Notes: a model not told the origin generated them from the letters alone. 64,000 nucleotides of DNA from Acuticoccus sediminis (GCF_003258595.1 NZ_QHHQ01000004.1:434001-498000), one strand, 5' to 3'. Positions 18,088-27,506 are shown, counted from the stretch's first letter. Translations and numbers: made by a program.

Positions 18088-18936
18088 ATGCTGCGCTTTG
18101 CCTACAACACGAACGGTTGCGCCTACCATCGCCTCGATGACGCGCTCGAGCTGATTGCCGAATCCGGCTACCAGGGCGTCGCCCTCACGCTCGACGCCAA
18201 TCATTTCGACCCGCTGGCCGACGACTACGAGGCCGCCGCCGAGCGATTGGCCACCCGCCTCAGAGAGCTCGACCTCGGCCTCGTCGTCGAGACCGGCGCC
18301 CTCTATCTGCTCGACCCGCGCGAGGCGCAGGAGCCGAGCCTGCTGCATCCGACCGAGGAGGGGCGCAAGCGGCGCATCGACCTCATCCGGCGTGCCGTCA
18401 GGATCGGCGAGATCTGCGAGGCCGAGGCGGTCACCTTCTTCGCCGGGCGCCGCCTGCGCAGCGTCACGCAGGAGAATGCCGGCGCGTGGCTCCTCGACGG
18501 GCTCTGCCAGATCGCCGAGATCGGCTCCGCCGCCGGCGTCACCGTCGCGCTGGAGCCGGTGCCGGGGCAGATGATCGGCACGCTCGACGACTTCATGCTG
18601 GTCCGCGAGGCGCTGAAGCAGATGGTCGGCGTCCCGCCCGCCCTCTCGCTCGACGTCGGCCACTGCCTCGTCACCAACGAGCGCGACCCTGCCTCCGCGG
18701 TGAAGGAGTTCGCCCCCGTCCTCGGCAGCGTCGCCATCGAGGACATGGTGAAGGGGGTCCACGAGCACCTGCCCCTCGGCCAGGGCGACATGGACATCCG
18801 CGCCGTCCTCACCGCGCTCGACGACGTCGGATTCGAGAAGCTCATCTCCGTCGAGCTTCCCCTTCAATCCATGCGCGCGCACGAGGTGATCCCGGCTATG
18901 ATGGACGTCCTGCAGGACTGCCTGCCGAGCGACTGA
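18088..18936 (+). CDS. Sugar phosphate isomerase/epimerase-like TIM-barrel protein
   Basis: A 282-residue xylose-isomerase-like TIM barrel (AP endonuclease 2 superfamily). It begins 'LRFAYNTNGCAYHRLDDALE'. Likely metal ligands are carried by 'VALEPVPGQMIGT' (Glu), 'LSLDVGHCLVTNE' (Asp, His), 'DMVKGVHEHLPLGQGDMDI' (His, Asp) and 'LISVELPLQS' (Glu), the usual ligand series for these enzymes. Similar proteins include EboC, but no other ebo genes are adjacent. The substrate is unknown. A secreted sugar dehydrogenase gene follows about 110 bases downstream on the same strand, weakly suggesting carbohydrate metabolism. Confidence 0.8.
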   Translation: MLRFAYNTNGCAYHRLDDALELIAESGYQGVALTLDANHFDPLADDYEAAAERLATRLRELDLGLVVETGALYLLDPREAQEPSLLHPTEEGRKRRIDLIRRAVRIGEICEAEAVTFFAGRRLRSVTQENAGAWLLDGLCQIAEIGSAAGVTVALEPVPGQMIGTLDDFMLVREALKQMVGVPPALSLDVGHCLVTNERDPASAVKEFAPVLGSVAIEDMVKGVHEHLPLGQGDMDIRAVLTALDDVGFEKLISVELPLQSMRAHEVIPAMMDVLQDCLPSD

Positions 18937-19048
18937 ACGGTTCGCTGCGCCCATTAGGCACAGCATTTTACCGTTGCGTCATCTACGGACAGTGCCACCT
19001 GCAAGGGGAGCCGCGCCTCTTCGCGGCGACCTAACGATGAGGACGCCT

Positions 19049-20278
19049 ATGCGCCTTGCCCTCGCCCTCGCGCTGTCCGCAGGTCTCGCACCGGCCCTGC
19101 TGACCCCCGCCGCGGTCGCGCAGACGCGCCCCCCGATCGACGCCGGGCCGGCCAACGCCGCCGACCAGACGCCCGCCTTCCCCGGCCAGACCCGCGCGCC
19201 GCAACCGGACGAGCCCACCGCCTTCGCGACCGAGACCGTCGCCACCGGCCTGCCGCGCCTGTGGGCCCTCGAGTTCCTGCCGGACGGGCGCATGCTCGTC
19301 ACCGCGAAGTCCGGCACGATGCACATCGTCGGCCAGGACGGGCGCGTCGGCGCGATGATCCAGGGCGTGCCGAGCGTCGACTCGCGCGGCCAGGGCGGCC
19401 TCCTCGACCTCGCCCTCGACCCCGGCTTCGCAGACAATCACCGGATCTACATCTCCTACAGCGAGCCGCGCGGCGACGGCGTCAACGGCACCACCGTCGC
19501 CCGCGCCGTGCTCGACATGCGCGAGGGCAATACCGCGGCGCTGAACAGCTTCGAGGTCATCTTCCGCCAGACGCCGGGCTACGCCGGAACGAGCCACTTC
19601 GGCTCGCGCCTCGCCTTCCGGCGGGACGGGACGCTGTTCGTCACCGTCGGCGAACGGTCCGACACGCCGATCCGCGATCGCGCACAGGCCCTCGACGCCG
19701 GCATGGGCAAGGTTTTCCGCATCAACACGGACGGCTCGGTCCCGGCGGACAACCCGTTCGTCGGCCGGGACGGGGCGCAGCCGCAGATCTGGTCCTACGG
19801 GCACCGCAACCTCCAGTCGGCGATCGTCGACCATGCGGGCGACCTCTGGACCGTCGAGCACGGGCCGCGCGGCGGCGACGAGCTCAACCGCCCCGAGGCC
19901 GCCCGCAACTACGGCTGGCCGGTGATCACCTACGGCCTCAACTACAACGGCACGCCCGTCGGCGACGGGATCACCCGGCACGAGGGCATGGAGCAGCCGG
20001 TCTACTACTGGGACCCCGTGATCGCCCCGTCGGGCATGGCCGAGTACAACGGCGACCTCTTCCCCGCCTGGCGCGGCCACTTCCTGATCGGCGGCCTCGC
20101 CGCCAAGGCGATCGTCGTGCTGGCGGTCGAGGACGGGCGCGTCGTCACCGAGGAGTGGGTACCGCTGAAGGCACGCGTGCGCGACGTGAAGGTGGCGCCG
20201 GACGGCACGGTCTACGCGGTCACCGAGACGGGCAATTCCAGCAACATCGTCAGGGTCATCCCGAAGAAGGGGTCCTGA
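19049..20278 (+). CDS. PQQ-dependent soluble aldose sugar dehydrogenase (YliI-like)
   Basis: A 409-residue periplasmic six-bladed beta-propeller oxidoreductase of the glucose/sorbosone dehydrogenase family. A Sec signal ('LALALALSAGLAPALLTPAA') is followed by family motifs 'SHFGSRLAFRRDGTLFVTVG', 'WSYGHRNLQSAI', 'TVEHGPRGGDELNRPEA' and 'NYGWPVITYGLNYNG'. It probably oxidises aldose sugars with PQQ. I choose ATG 19049 over ATG 19037 because GAGGA lies five bases before the former. No pqq biosynthesis genes are in the window, and the PqqD-like domain at 44 kb is part of a different system. Confidence 0.88.
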   Translation: MRLALALALSAGLAPALLTPAAVAQTRPPIDAGPANAADQTPAFPGQTRAPQPDEPTAFATETVATGLPRLWALEFLPDGRMLVTAKSGTMHIVGQDGRVGAMIQGVPSVDSRGQGGLLDLALDPGFADNHRIYISYSEPRGDGVNGTTVARAVLDMREGNTAALNSFEVIFRQTPGYAGTSHFGSRLAFRRDGTLFVTVGERSDTPIRDRAQALDAGMGKVFRINTDGSVPADNPFVGRDGAQPQIWSYGHRNLQSAIVDHAGDLWTVEHGPRGGDELNRPEAARNYGWPVITYGLNYNGTPVGDGITRHEGMEQPVYYWDPVIAPSGMAEYNGDLFPAWRGHFLIGGLAAKAIVVLAVEDGRVVTEEWVPLKARVRDVKVAPDGTVYAVTETGNSSNIVRVIPKKGS

Positions 20279-20451
20279 GCGCGGGTGCCCGTGCTCCGGC
20301 CCCCGCCCCGATCGTCGATCCGACCGGTCACCCGGTCCTCCCCGCCGCGCCGCCCCCCGCTGCGGCGCGGCCCCGTCGCCCCGCCGCCCGGGGCCGACGC
20401 CCGGCGCCGCGCGGTCGCACCGCCGCCTCCGCCGTCGGGACCGGCGCCGGC

Positions 20452-21321
20452 ATGACGCCGTTTCTCACCGGGCCGCTCGCCGACCTCAGGGCCGAGGCGC
20501 TGTCCCTCGTCAACACTGCGCGGGATGCGGCGGGCCTCCTCTGGCTCGTCCCCTCCCCGGCGCTCGACCTCGCCGCCCAGCGCCACGCCGAGGCGATGCT
20601 CACCGGGGGAAACTACAGCCACACCGGCGCGGACGGTTCGACGCCGCGCGACCGGATCCTCGCCGCCGGCGCGCCGCCCTTCACCCTCACCTCCGAAAAC
20701 ATCGCCCGGATCGACGGGTGCGACCCGCTGCCGACGACCGGCCAGGTCCGCAACCTCCACGACGGTTGGATGACGAGCCCGCCCCATCGCGACGCGATCC
20801 TCTCGCCGGGCGTCTCCCTCTTCGGGTTCGGCATCGCCGGCGCCGCGTCGTCGCTCTTCGCCGTGCAGACCTTCGCCGGCCCCGGCCTGCCGCGCGGGCT
20901 TCGCCCGGGCCTCTCCCCTCCGGCGCTCGGGCCGCGCGAGGCGGCGGACCGCGCCATTGCCGCCCTCAACGCGGCTCGGCTCTCTCCGATCGCCCGCGCC
21001 TCGGCCCTTGAGGCGGTCGCCCTGGCGCTCCTCCCGGACGTTCCCGGCGCGATCATGCGCACGGCGGGCGACCTCTTCGCCCTCCTCCCCCCGGCCGAGC
21101 GCCGCGAGTGGCGCCGCCTCGAGGTCCACGCCGCCGGCGAGACCGCCTCGGGCGGCGCGCTGAGCGACATCGACGTCACCAACCTTCTCGCCGACCTCCT
21201 CGCCGGTGCCGGGGCCCGCGCGGCCCTTCTCGGCCCCGCCGACGCGGCGGGATTTGCCTTGTGGGCCGACGGGTTGGGTGCCAAGGGCGCGATCGTCGTC
21301 GTAGGTGAACGGTTCCCTTAA
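20452..21321 (+). CDS. CAP (SCP/PR1-like) domain protein
   Basis: A 289-residue protein. Residues ~14-150 form a CAP domain with the cavity residues His57 ('NYSHTGADGSTPRDRI'), Glu82 ('SENIARIDGCD') and His112 ('WMTSPPHRDAILSP') in the standard order. The C-terminal ~130 residues are Ala/Leu-rich, unrecognised and possibly specific to relatives. No signal peptide is evident from ATG 20452. The frame is open far upstream but only as the shadow of the sugar dehydrogenase gene. Bacterial CAP proteins are usually extracytoplasmic, so the real start may include an unusual export signal, or export may not occur. Confidence 0.78.
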   Translation: MTPFLTGPLADLRAEALSLVNTARDAAGLLWLVPSPALDLAAQRHAEAMLTGGNYSHTGADGSTPRDRILAAGAPPFTLTSENIARIDGCDPLPTTGQVRNLHDGWMTSPPHRDAILSPGVSLFGFGIAGAASSLFAVQTFAGPGLPRGLRPGLSPPALGPREAADRAIAALNAARLSPIARASALEAVALALLPDVPGAIMRTAGDLFALLPPAERREWRRLEVHAAGETASGGALSDIDVTNLLADLLAGAGARAALLGPADAAGFALWADGLGAKGAIVVVGERFP

Positions 21322-21454
21322 GCTCTTGCGGCGGCGGCCGGACTGCGCAAGTTGAACGTCAAGCTCAGCAAGCTCGATTTTCTGGTGCGACGGCGCCGGC
21401 AAAGTCGTGCTAGTTGCGCCGGATTGACCGGGTTGCCACGACGGGAGGGCATGC

Positions 21455-22159
21455 ATGAAGAAAGTCTACGGGTCAGCAGCGGAGGCGCTCGACGGCCTCT
21501 TGTTCGACGGCATGTTGATTTCCGCGGGTGGCTTCGGCCTCTGCGGCATTCCCGAGCTCCTGATCGCGGCGATCCGCGATGCCGGCACGAAGGACCTCAC
21601 CGTCGCCTCCAACAACGCCGGCGTCGACGACTTCGGCCTCGGCGTCCTGCTGCAGACCAAGCAGGTCAAGAAGATGATCTCGTCCTACGTGGGCGAGAAC
21701 GCCGAGTTCATGCGCCAGTACCTCTCCGGCGAGCTGGAGCTCGAGTTCAACCCGCAGGGCACCCTCGCCGAGCGCATGCGCGCCGGCGGCTCCGGCATCC
21801 CGGGCTTCTACACCAAGACCGGCGTCGGCACGCTCGTCGCCGAAGGCAAGGAGCACAAGGAGTTCGACGGCGAGACCTACATCCTGGAGCGCGGCATCGT
21901 CGCCGACCTTTCCATCGTGAAGGCCTGGAAGGCGGACGACACGGGCAACCTCGTGTTCCGCAAGACCGCGCGCAACTTCAACCCGCCGGCGGCCATGTCC
22001 GGCAAGGTCTGCGTCGTGGAGGTCGAGGAGATCGTCCCGCGCGGCTCGCTCGACGGCGACCAGATCCACCTGCCCGGCATCTACGTCCACCGCATCATCC
22101 AGGGTGAGCACGAGAAGCGCATCGAGCAGCGCACGACCCGCAAGCGCGAGGCCGCCTAA
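21455..22159 (+). CDS. scoA: 3-oxoacid CoA-transferase subunit A
   Basis: A 234-residue alpha subunit of a succinyl-CoA:3-ketoacid CoA transferase (or a related acetoacetate CoA transferase). Family motifs are '[20 protein letters not shown]', '[19 protein letters not shown]' and '[21 protein letters not shown]'. It starts at ATG 21455 behind a GGGAGGG ribosome site. The beta subunit follows about 100 bases downstream, and a multifunctional beta-oxidation enzyme follows that, so the set fits ketone body or short-chain acid catabolism. Confidence 0.95.
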   Translation: MKKVYGSAAEALDGLLFDGMLISAGGFGLCGIPELLIAAIRDAGTKDLTVASNNAGVDDFGLGVLLQTKQVKKMISSYVGENAEFMRQYLSGELELEFNPQGTLAERMRAGGSGIPGFYTKTGVGTLVAEGKEHKEFDGETYILERGIVADLSIVKAWKADDTGNLVFRKTARNFNPPAAMSGKVCVVEVEEIVPRGSLDGDQIHLPGIYVHRIIQGEHEKRIEQRTTRKREAA

Positions 22160-22262
22160 GCGCGGCCGCGGGCGCGGCACCGGCCGCGCCCGGTTGGATG
22201 TGGAGCCCCGCAAGGGGCGTCGGAACAACGGCTGAAACGCCGACTTTTTCAGGAGATGGATT

Positions 22263-22889
22263 GTGCCCTGGGATCGCAATCAGATGGCCGCCCGCGCTGC
22301 GCAAGAGCTCGAAGACGGCATGTACGTCAACCTCGGGATCGGCATCCCGACCCTCGTCGCCAACTACGTCGGTGACAAGGACATCACGCTCCAGTCGGAG
22401 AACGGCATGCTCGGCATGGGCCCGTTCCCCTACGAGGGCGACGAGGACCCGGACCTCATCAACGCCGGCAAGCAGACGATCACCGAGCTCGCCCGCACCT
22501 CCTACTTCGACAGCGCCATGTCGTTCGGCATGATCCGCGGCGGCAAGATCGCCGCGGCGATCCTCGGCGCGATGGAAGTGGCGGAGAACGGCGACCTCGC
22601 CAACTGGATGATCCCCGGCAAGCTCGTCAAGGGCATGGGCGGGGCGATGGACCTCGTCGCCGGCGTCGGCAAGGTGATCGTGGTCATGGACCACACCAAC
22701 AAGGCCGGTGAGTCCAAGGTGCTGAAGGAGTGCACCCTGCCGCTGACCGGTCAGGGCGTGGTCGACCGCATCATCACCAACCTCGGCGTCCTCGACGTCG
22801 TCGACGGCGGCCTCAAGATCGTCGAATGCGCCGAAGGCGTGACCGAGGACGAGCTGCGCGCCGCCACCAGGGCGACGATCGTCAACTAG
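22263..22889 (+). CDS. scoB: 3-oxoacid CoA-transferase subunit B
   Basis: A 208-residue beta subunit. It carries 'YVNLGIGIPTLVANYV' and the active-site Glu46 in 'LQSENGMLGMGPFP', the residue that forms the glutamyl-CoA thioester in this family. 'GMGGAMDLVAGVGKVIVVMD' is also typical. The GTG start at 22263 is supported by CAGGAG eight bases upstream. The scoA-scoB gap contains a weak stem followed by TTTTT (~22215-22243), an unusual spot for a hairpin inside an operon. A strong GC hairpin follows the stop. Confidence 0.95.
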   Translation: MPWDRNQMAARAAQELEDGMYVNLGIGIPTLVANYVGDKDITLQSENGMLGMGPFPYEGDEDPDLINAGKQTITELARTSYFDSAMSFGMIRGGKIAAAILGAMEVAENGDLANWMIPGKLVKGMGGAMDLVAGVGKVIVVMDHTNKAGESKVLKECTLPLTGQGVVDRIITNLGVLDVVDGGLKIVECAEGVTEDELRAATRATIVN

Positions 22890-22895
22890 TGCCGT

Positions 22896-22925
22896 GTCCG
22901 CCCGGGCGACGTCGCCCGGGCGGAC
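22896..22925 (+). terminator. Perfect GC-rich palindrome after scoB
   Basis: A 30-base perfect palindrome (two 15-base arms meeting at 22910/22911) begins six bases after the scoB stop. It would fold to a 13-bp stem with a four-base loop. The T tract is poor (CATTTCC about 12 bases on), so it may act as an mRNA 3'-end stabiliser or a weak intrinsic terminator. Confidence 0.5.
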
Positions 22926-23095
22926 CACGCGCTCATTTCCATGACGCCGGCGCCTCCTGCCCGCCCCTTCCGCGCGCAGGATGCCCCGGAAACGACCGAC
23001 GGCCTCACGGCCCAACGAAGCCCCTGCCGGCGGTGCGCGCCGGTGGAATGACGCGCGGCGCCTGAAGCCAGCGGCCCCGACGGAGGAAGCCCCCA

Positions 23096-25207
23096 ATGAC
23101 CGGACCCGTGACCCTCAGCTACGAGGGCCCCATCGCCATCATGACCATCGACAACCCGCCGGTGAACGCGCTGTCGTACGCCGTCATCGACGGGATCAAG
23201 GCGGCATTCGACACGTTCGAGGCCAGCGAGTGCGAGGCGCTCGTCATCGCCTGCGCCGGTCGCACCTTCGTCGCGGGCGCCGACATCAACACCTTCGACG
23301 ACGCGGACTTCTCCGCCGCCCCCTTCAACGCGCTGATCGGCCGGATCGAGGCGAGCCCGCGTCCGGTGGCCGCCGCCCTCTTCGGGACGGTGCTCGGCGG
23401 CGGGCTGGAGCTGGCGATGGCCTGCCACATCCGCGTCGCCCACCCCGCGACCAGGCTGGGCCTGCCGGAGGTCCATCTCGGCCTCATCCCCGGCTCGCTC
23501 GGCACGCAGCGCCTGCCGCGCCTCGCGGGCCTCGCCAAGGCGTTCGAGATGATCTCCACCGGCACGCCGATCTCGGCCGAGCATGCGGTCGGCGCCGGCA
23601 TCGTCGACCACATCGCCGACGACCCGAAGGGCGCCGCGATCCACGCCGTCGCCGACTACGCCCATTCCCACCAGCCGCCCCGCCGCGCGAGCGAGCTGAC
23701 GATCCCGGACATCGACCAGGCACCGGAGATCATCGCCCAGGCGAAGGCCGCCGCCGAGGCGAAGCCCTTCCTGCCGACGCTGGGCGCCATCGCCGCCGCG
23801 CTCGAGGCGGCCACGAGGAGCTTCGCCGAGGGCGAGCGCGTCGAGGCGGCGGAGTTCGAGAAGCTGCGCGCCACGACCACCTCCCGAGCGCTGCGGCACA
23901 TCTTCTTCGCCGAGCGCGAGGCGCAGCGCGTCCCGGGCCTGCCGAAGGATATCCAGGCGCGGCCGATCAAGTCCGTCGGCATCGTCGGCGTCGGCACCAT
24001 GGGCGGCGGCATCGCGATGACCTTCGCCAACGCCGGCATCCCGGTGACGCTGGTCGAGACCTCGCAGGAGGCGCTCGACCGCGGCATCGGCATCATCGAG
24101 AAGAACTACGCCGGCACCGTCAGCCGCGGCCGCCTCACCGAGGAGGCCGCCAAGGAGCGCCGGGCGCTGATGACCGGCGCAACCGGCATGGAGGCCCTCG
24201 CCGAGGCCGACCTCATCATCGAGGCGGTGTTCGAGGACATGTCGCTGAAGCTCGACGTCGCGCGGAAGCTGGGCGAGGTCGCCAAGCCCGGCGCGATCAT
24301 CGCCACCAACACGTCCACCCTCGACGTCGACAAGATCGCCGAGGCGACCGGCCGGCCGGCCGACGCGCTCGGAACGCACTTCTTCTCGCCGGCTCACATC
24401 ATGAAGCTGCTCGAGGTGGTGCGCGGCGCGCAGACGGCGCCGGACGTCCTCTACACGGTGATGAAGCTCTCCAAGACCATCGGCAAGACGGCCGTCGTCT
24501 CCGGCGTGTGCTACGGCTTCATCGGCAACCGCATGACGGAGATGTACCTGCGCGAGTCCGAGGCGATGATCCTCGAGGGCGCGACGCCGCAGCAGATCGA
24601 CAAGGTGGTCGAGAGCCCCAGGTGGCTGGGCCTCGCCATGGGTCCCAACCGCATGGGCGACATGGCCGGCGTCGACGTCATGGCGCGGATCGTCAACGAG
24701 TGGGTGGAGTCGGGCGAAGGACCGCAGGCACCGTCCTACCGGGCGCTGGTGCGCGCGCTCTTCCACCTCGGCAAGTTCGGCCAGAAGACCGGCGAGGGCC
24801 TGTACCTCTACGAAGGCCGCAAGCCGATCCCGAACCCGGCGACCGAGGCGCTGGCGAAGGAACTCGCGGCGATGCACAACATCGCCCCGCGCGAGCACTC
24901 CGAACAGGAGATCTTCGAGCGCCTGATCTACCCGATGGTGAACGAGGCCGCGCTGATCCTCATGGAGGGGATCGCCTATCGCCCGGGCGACATCGACGTG
25001 GTGTGGACGTCGGGCTACGGCTGGCCGACCTGGCGTGGCGGTCCGCTCTTCATGGCGGACGAGATCGGCGTCGGCGAGATCGTCGCGCGGATGGACCACT
25101 ACGCCGCGACGCTGGGCAACGAGCACGGCTACTGGACGGTGGCGCCGCTCCTGCGCGAACTGGCGGCGTCCGGCCAGCGCATCTCCGACTGGCGTCCGGC
25201 GAGCTGA
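23096..25207 (+). CDS. Multifunctional enoyl-CoA hydratase / 3-hydroxyacyl-CoA dehydrogenase (FadJ/FadB-like alpha subunit)
   Basis: A 703-residue fatty acid beta-oxidation enzyme. Residues ~1-190 are a crotonase domain with oxyanion/catalytic segments 'GRTFVAGADINTF', 'GGGLELAMACHIR' (Glu105) and 'LGLPEVHLGLIPGSLGTQRL' (Glu125). Residues ~291-480 are the NAD-binding domain ('VGIVGVGTMGGGIAMTF'), with the catalytic His in 'LGTHFFSPAHIMKLLEVV'. Two C-terminal 3HCDH domains follow, ending with 'SGYGWPTWRGGPLFMADEIG'. It acts on 2-enoyl-CoA and 3-hydroxyacyl-CoA. No thiolase partner is adjacent; instead scoAB lies upstream. The peroxisomal-type layout is common in alphaproteobacteria. Confidence 0.93.
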   Translation: MTGPVTLSYEGPIAIMTIDNPPVNALSYAVIDGIKAAFDTFEASECEALVIACAGRTFVAGADINTFDDADFSAAPFNALIGRIEASPRPVAAALFGTVLGGGLELAMACHIRVAHPATRLGLPEVHLGLIPGSLGTQRLPRLAGLAKAFEMISTGTPISAEHAVGAGIVDHIADDPKGAAIHAVADYAHSHQPPRRASELTIPDIDQAPEIIAQAKAAAEAKPFLPTLGAIAAALEAATRSFAEGERVEAAEFEKLRATTTSRALRHIFFAEREAQRVPGLPKDIQARPIKSVGIVGVGTMGGGIAMTFANAGIPVTLVETSQEALDRGIGIIEKNYAGTVSRGRLTEEAAKERRALMTGATGMEALAEADLIIEAVFEDMSLKLDVARKLGEVAKPGAIIATNTSTLDVDKIAEATGRPADALGTHFFSPAHIMKLLEVVRGAQTAPDVLYTVMKLSKTIGKTAVVSGVCYGFIGNRMTEMYLRESEAMILEGATPQQIDKVVESPRWLGLAMGPNRMGDMAGVDVMARIVNEWVESGEGPQAPSYRALVRALFHLGKFGQKTGEGLYLYEGRKPIPNPATEALAKELAAMHNIAPREHSEQEIFERLIYPMVNEAALILMEGIAYRPGDIDVVWTSGYGWPTWRGGPLFMADEIGVGEIVARMDHYAATLGNEHGYWTVAPLLRELAASGQRISDWRPAS

Positions 25208-25295
25208 CCGGCGGGCCGGCGGTCGCGGGTTGATCCGGCGGCCGCGCGGCCCGATCCTCGGTGCGGGCACAGGCGCCCCCCGCGAGACCACACGC

Positions 25296-26285
25296 ATGGA
25301 CCACAGCTATCCCGCGACCACCGCCCGCCCGGCCGTCCACCCGGGCCCCCGCGGCGTCAGCGTCGTGATCCCGTTCCGCCGCTTCGACGGCGGGCTGGAG
25401 GAGGCGGTCGCCTCCGTCTGGGCGCAGCGGGGCGTGACGGCTGAGGTGGTGCTCGTCGCGGCCGGCGCGCCCGACCGCGACACGCTGCGGGCCGAGCGGC
25501 TCGCCGCGAAGGGGCCGTGCCGGATGGCCTACCAGGCGGCACCGGCGCGCGGCGCCGCGCTCGCGCGCGGGATCGCCACCGCCGGCGCCGCGATCGTGAC
25601 GACACTCGATTCCGAAACCGTCCTCACCCCCCACAAGCTGGCGGCGGACGCGGGCATCGTCGCCGCCGACCCGCGCGCCGTTGCCGTGTGCGACCTCGAG
25701 CGGACCTGCCCCGGACGCGGCGATGGCGGCGCGGTGCGCTGGTCGTTCGATGCGCTGGACGCGGTTCGCGGCGGCGCGCTCACCGCCCACGTCGCCTCGC
25801 ACGCGCGGTCCCTGCCCCGGCACATGACGCTCTCGCGCGCGCTCTACGGCCGGACCACAGGGTTCGACACCGCGCTCGGCGCCTTTGCCGACTGGGCGCT
25901 CGCGATCGAGCTGACCGGCCTCGCCTCGGGCTGGGTGCGCACGCCCCGCGTCGGCCTCACCTGGACGCCACGGCCAGACCGTCGGCCGGTCGAGACCGCG
26001 CTCTGGGACGCGTCTCTCGATCTCCACCTCGCCTTCCTGCGCAACGGGGACATGCTGGCGACCCGGTTCGGAGCGGACGCGCTCACCTTCCTGAAGTGCG
26101 CCGCGGAAACGCTCGTTGTCTCCACGCAAATGCGGATGGCCTGGGCGCATATGGATGATCGCGCCACCTTCCCCGGCCACGTGCTGACGGACCTGAGGGC
26201 GCTTCGCGCCGCGCTCGCCGCCGCGCCGGGAACGCCGCGCGCGCGGCTGGAGGCGGCCTACGCGGCGCTGACGGTGCCGGCATGA
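25296..26285 (+). CDS. Glycosyltransferase family 2-like protein
   Basis: A 329-residue protein with a GT-A nucleotide-sugar fold. The N-terminal 'VSVVIPFRRFDGGLEEAVAS' and 'AALARGIATAGAAIVTTLDS' match the start and the DxD-like region of family 2, here with 'LDSETVL' in place of DxD. The later segment 'FDTALGAFADWALAIELTG' corresponds to the acceptor/catalytic ED region. Donor and acceptor are unknown. ATG 25296 is chosen as the first start consistent with the fold. The stop overlaps the next gene by four bases (ATGA), so they are a translationally coupled pair. Confidence 0.7.
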   Translation: MDHSYPATTARPAVHPGPRGVSVVIPFRRFDGGLEEAVASVWAQRGVTAEVVLVAAGAPDRDTLRAERLAAKGPCRMAYQAAPARGAALARGIATAGAAIVTTLDSETVLTPHKLAADAGIVAADPRAVAVCDLERTCPGRGDGGAVRWSFDALDAVRGGALTAHVASHARSLPRHMTLSRALYGRTTGFDTALGAFADWALAIELTGLASGWVRTPRVGLTWTPRPDRRPVETALWDASLDLHLAFLRNGDMLATRFGADALTFLKCAAETLVVSTQMRMAWAHMDDRATFPGHVLTDLRALRAALAAAPGTPRARLEAAYAALTVPA

Positions 26286-27502
26286 GCGCAGCCGACGCCC
26301 TCTCGTTCGACCACTTCACCAGCATCGCCCCGGTCGGCATCGAGGCGCAGGTGGACAAGCTTGCCACCTGGCACCACGCGCACGGCAGGCCGGTCTTCAC
26401 CGTCAACCACGCGCGCGAGTTCGACAGCTTCGCCGGCGTCCTCCCGCCATGGATCGTGCCGGTCGAGGTGGATTTCGAGCGGGCCTACGGGCGGGACTAC
26501 CTCCCCCTCCGCGCGCTGCACTGCGGGATCAGCCGCGCCGCCCACCCGCGGCATGAGCACATTGTCTTCACCAACTCCGACATCAAGGTGCGGGGCCGGG
26601 ACGACGTCGCAGCCCTCCTCGCGTCCGGGGCCGACCTCACCTTCGCCTCCCGCAACGACGTCGCGCCCGACGGTACCGAACGCGGCGTCTACACCGACGG
26701 CTTCGACGTCTTCGCCTTCAGGCGAAGCGCGCTCGGCGTTCTCGACCGGGACGATCTGCGGCTCGGCATGCCCTGGTGGGACTACATGGTTCCGCTGTTC
26801 GCGATCCTCGCCGGGCACGCCGTGCGGCGGCTCGACGACGGTGTCTTCCCGCACGTCACCCACACGCAGCGCTGGTCGGAGGTCGCCTACCAGGACATCG
26901 GCACGCGCTGCCTCCTCGACATGGCGCCGGACCTGATCGACGAGACGGACATCACCGGCGCCAGGATCACCACCTTCGCCCGCTTCACCAACGACATCCT
27001 GAACAGCGAGGCGCTGGGCGAGCCGGGCGGATCGCTGACGGGAGACCTGCGGGCCGACATCCGCCGAGGCATCCGCAACATCTTCCGCGACCCGGAGGAC
27101 GACGGCGAGCGTGCCGAATACCGCCCCTCGCGCGAGCTGATCGGCCCCAATGCGGATGGAACGGGCGTGGAGTTCGCCGCCAAGGCACCCGCGACGCTGG
27201 AACCTGTCGGCACCGCCTGGCAGCTCAGCCGCAACGGCGCGCCCTACGGCGGGGTCGGGCGCATCATGGCCGACGTGAAGCGCGGCGGGCGCTACGAGGT
27301 GGAGCTGACGGTGAGCGCCGTCGGCAAGAAGCTCAACGTCACGATCTTCGGCGTCCGCACCACGCTCGACCGGCCGCAGGTCTTCCGCAAGTCCGTGTTC
27401 GCGCCGCGCGAGACGCTGACGATCGCGCTCGACCCCGCCGAGGATTCGCGCGGCACCGCGACGATCACCGGCCTCCGCCTCCGCCGGATCGCCACCGCCT
27501 GA
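26282..27502 (+). CDS. Probable glycosyltransferase-fold protein of unknown substrate
   Basis: A 406-residue protein, not assigned to a named family. The N-terminal ~230 residues look like a GT-A type nucleotide-sugar domain: 'EHIVFTNSDIKVRGRDDV' contains a DxK variant of DxD, and 'LTFASRNDVAPDGTERGVYT' and 'GMPWWDYMVPLFAILAGH' resemble acceptor regions of sugar transferases. The C-terminal ~90 residues are beta-rich and may bind carbohydrate. There is no signal peptide. It is coupled to the upstream family-2-like gene through an ATGA overlap, so both probably act on the same glycan. Confidence 0.6.
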   Translation: MSAADALSFDHFTSIAPVGIEAQVDKLATWHHAHGRPVFTVNHAREFDSFAGVLPPWIVPVEVDFERAYGRDYLPLRALHCGISRAAHPRHEHIVFTNSDIKVRGRDDVAALLASGADLTFASRNDVAPDGTERGVYTDGFDVFAFRRSALGVLDRDDLRLGMPWWDYMVPLFAILAGHAVRRLDDGVFPHVTHTQRWSEVAYQDIGTRCLLDMAPDLIDETDITGARITTFARFTNDILNSEALGEPGGSLTGDLRADIRRGIRNIFRDPEDDGERAEYRPSRELIGPNADGTGVEFAAKAPATLEPVGTAWQLSRNGAPYGGVGRIMADVKRGGRYEVELTVSAVGKKLNVTIFGVRTTLDRPQVFRKSVFAPRETLTIALDPAEDSRGTATITGLRLRRIATA

Positions 27503-27506
27503 GGCC

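Noticed and set aside
19049-20278. PQQ biosynthesis link between the sugar dehydrogenase and the PqqD-like domain at 44 kb
   Set aside because: They are 24 kb apart, and the PqqD-like domain is fused to a kinase with no other pqq genes nearby.
22886-25297. Long minus-strand frame of about 800 codons
   Set aside because: Antisense shadow of the multifunctional beta-oxidation gene.
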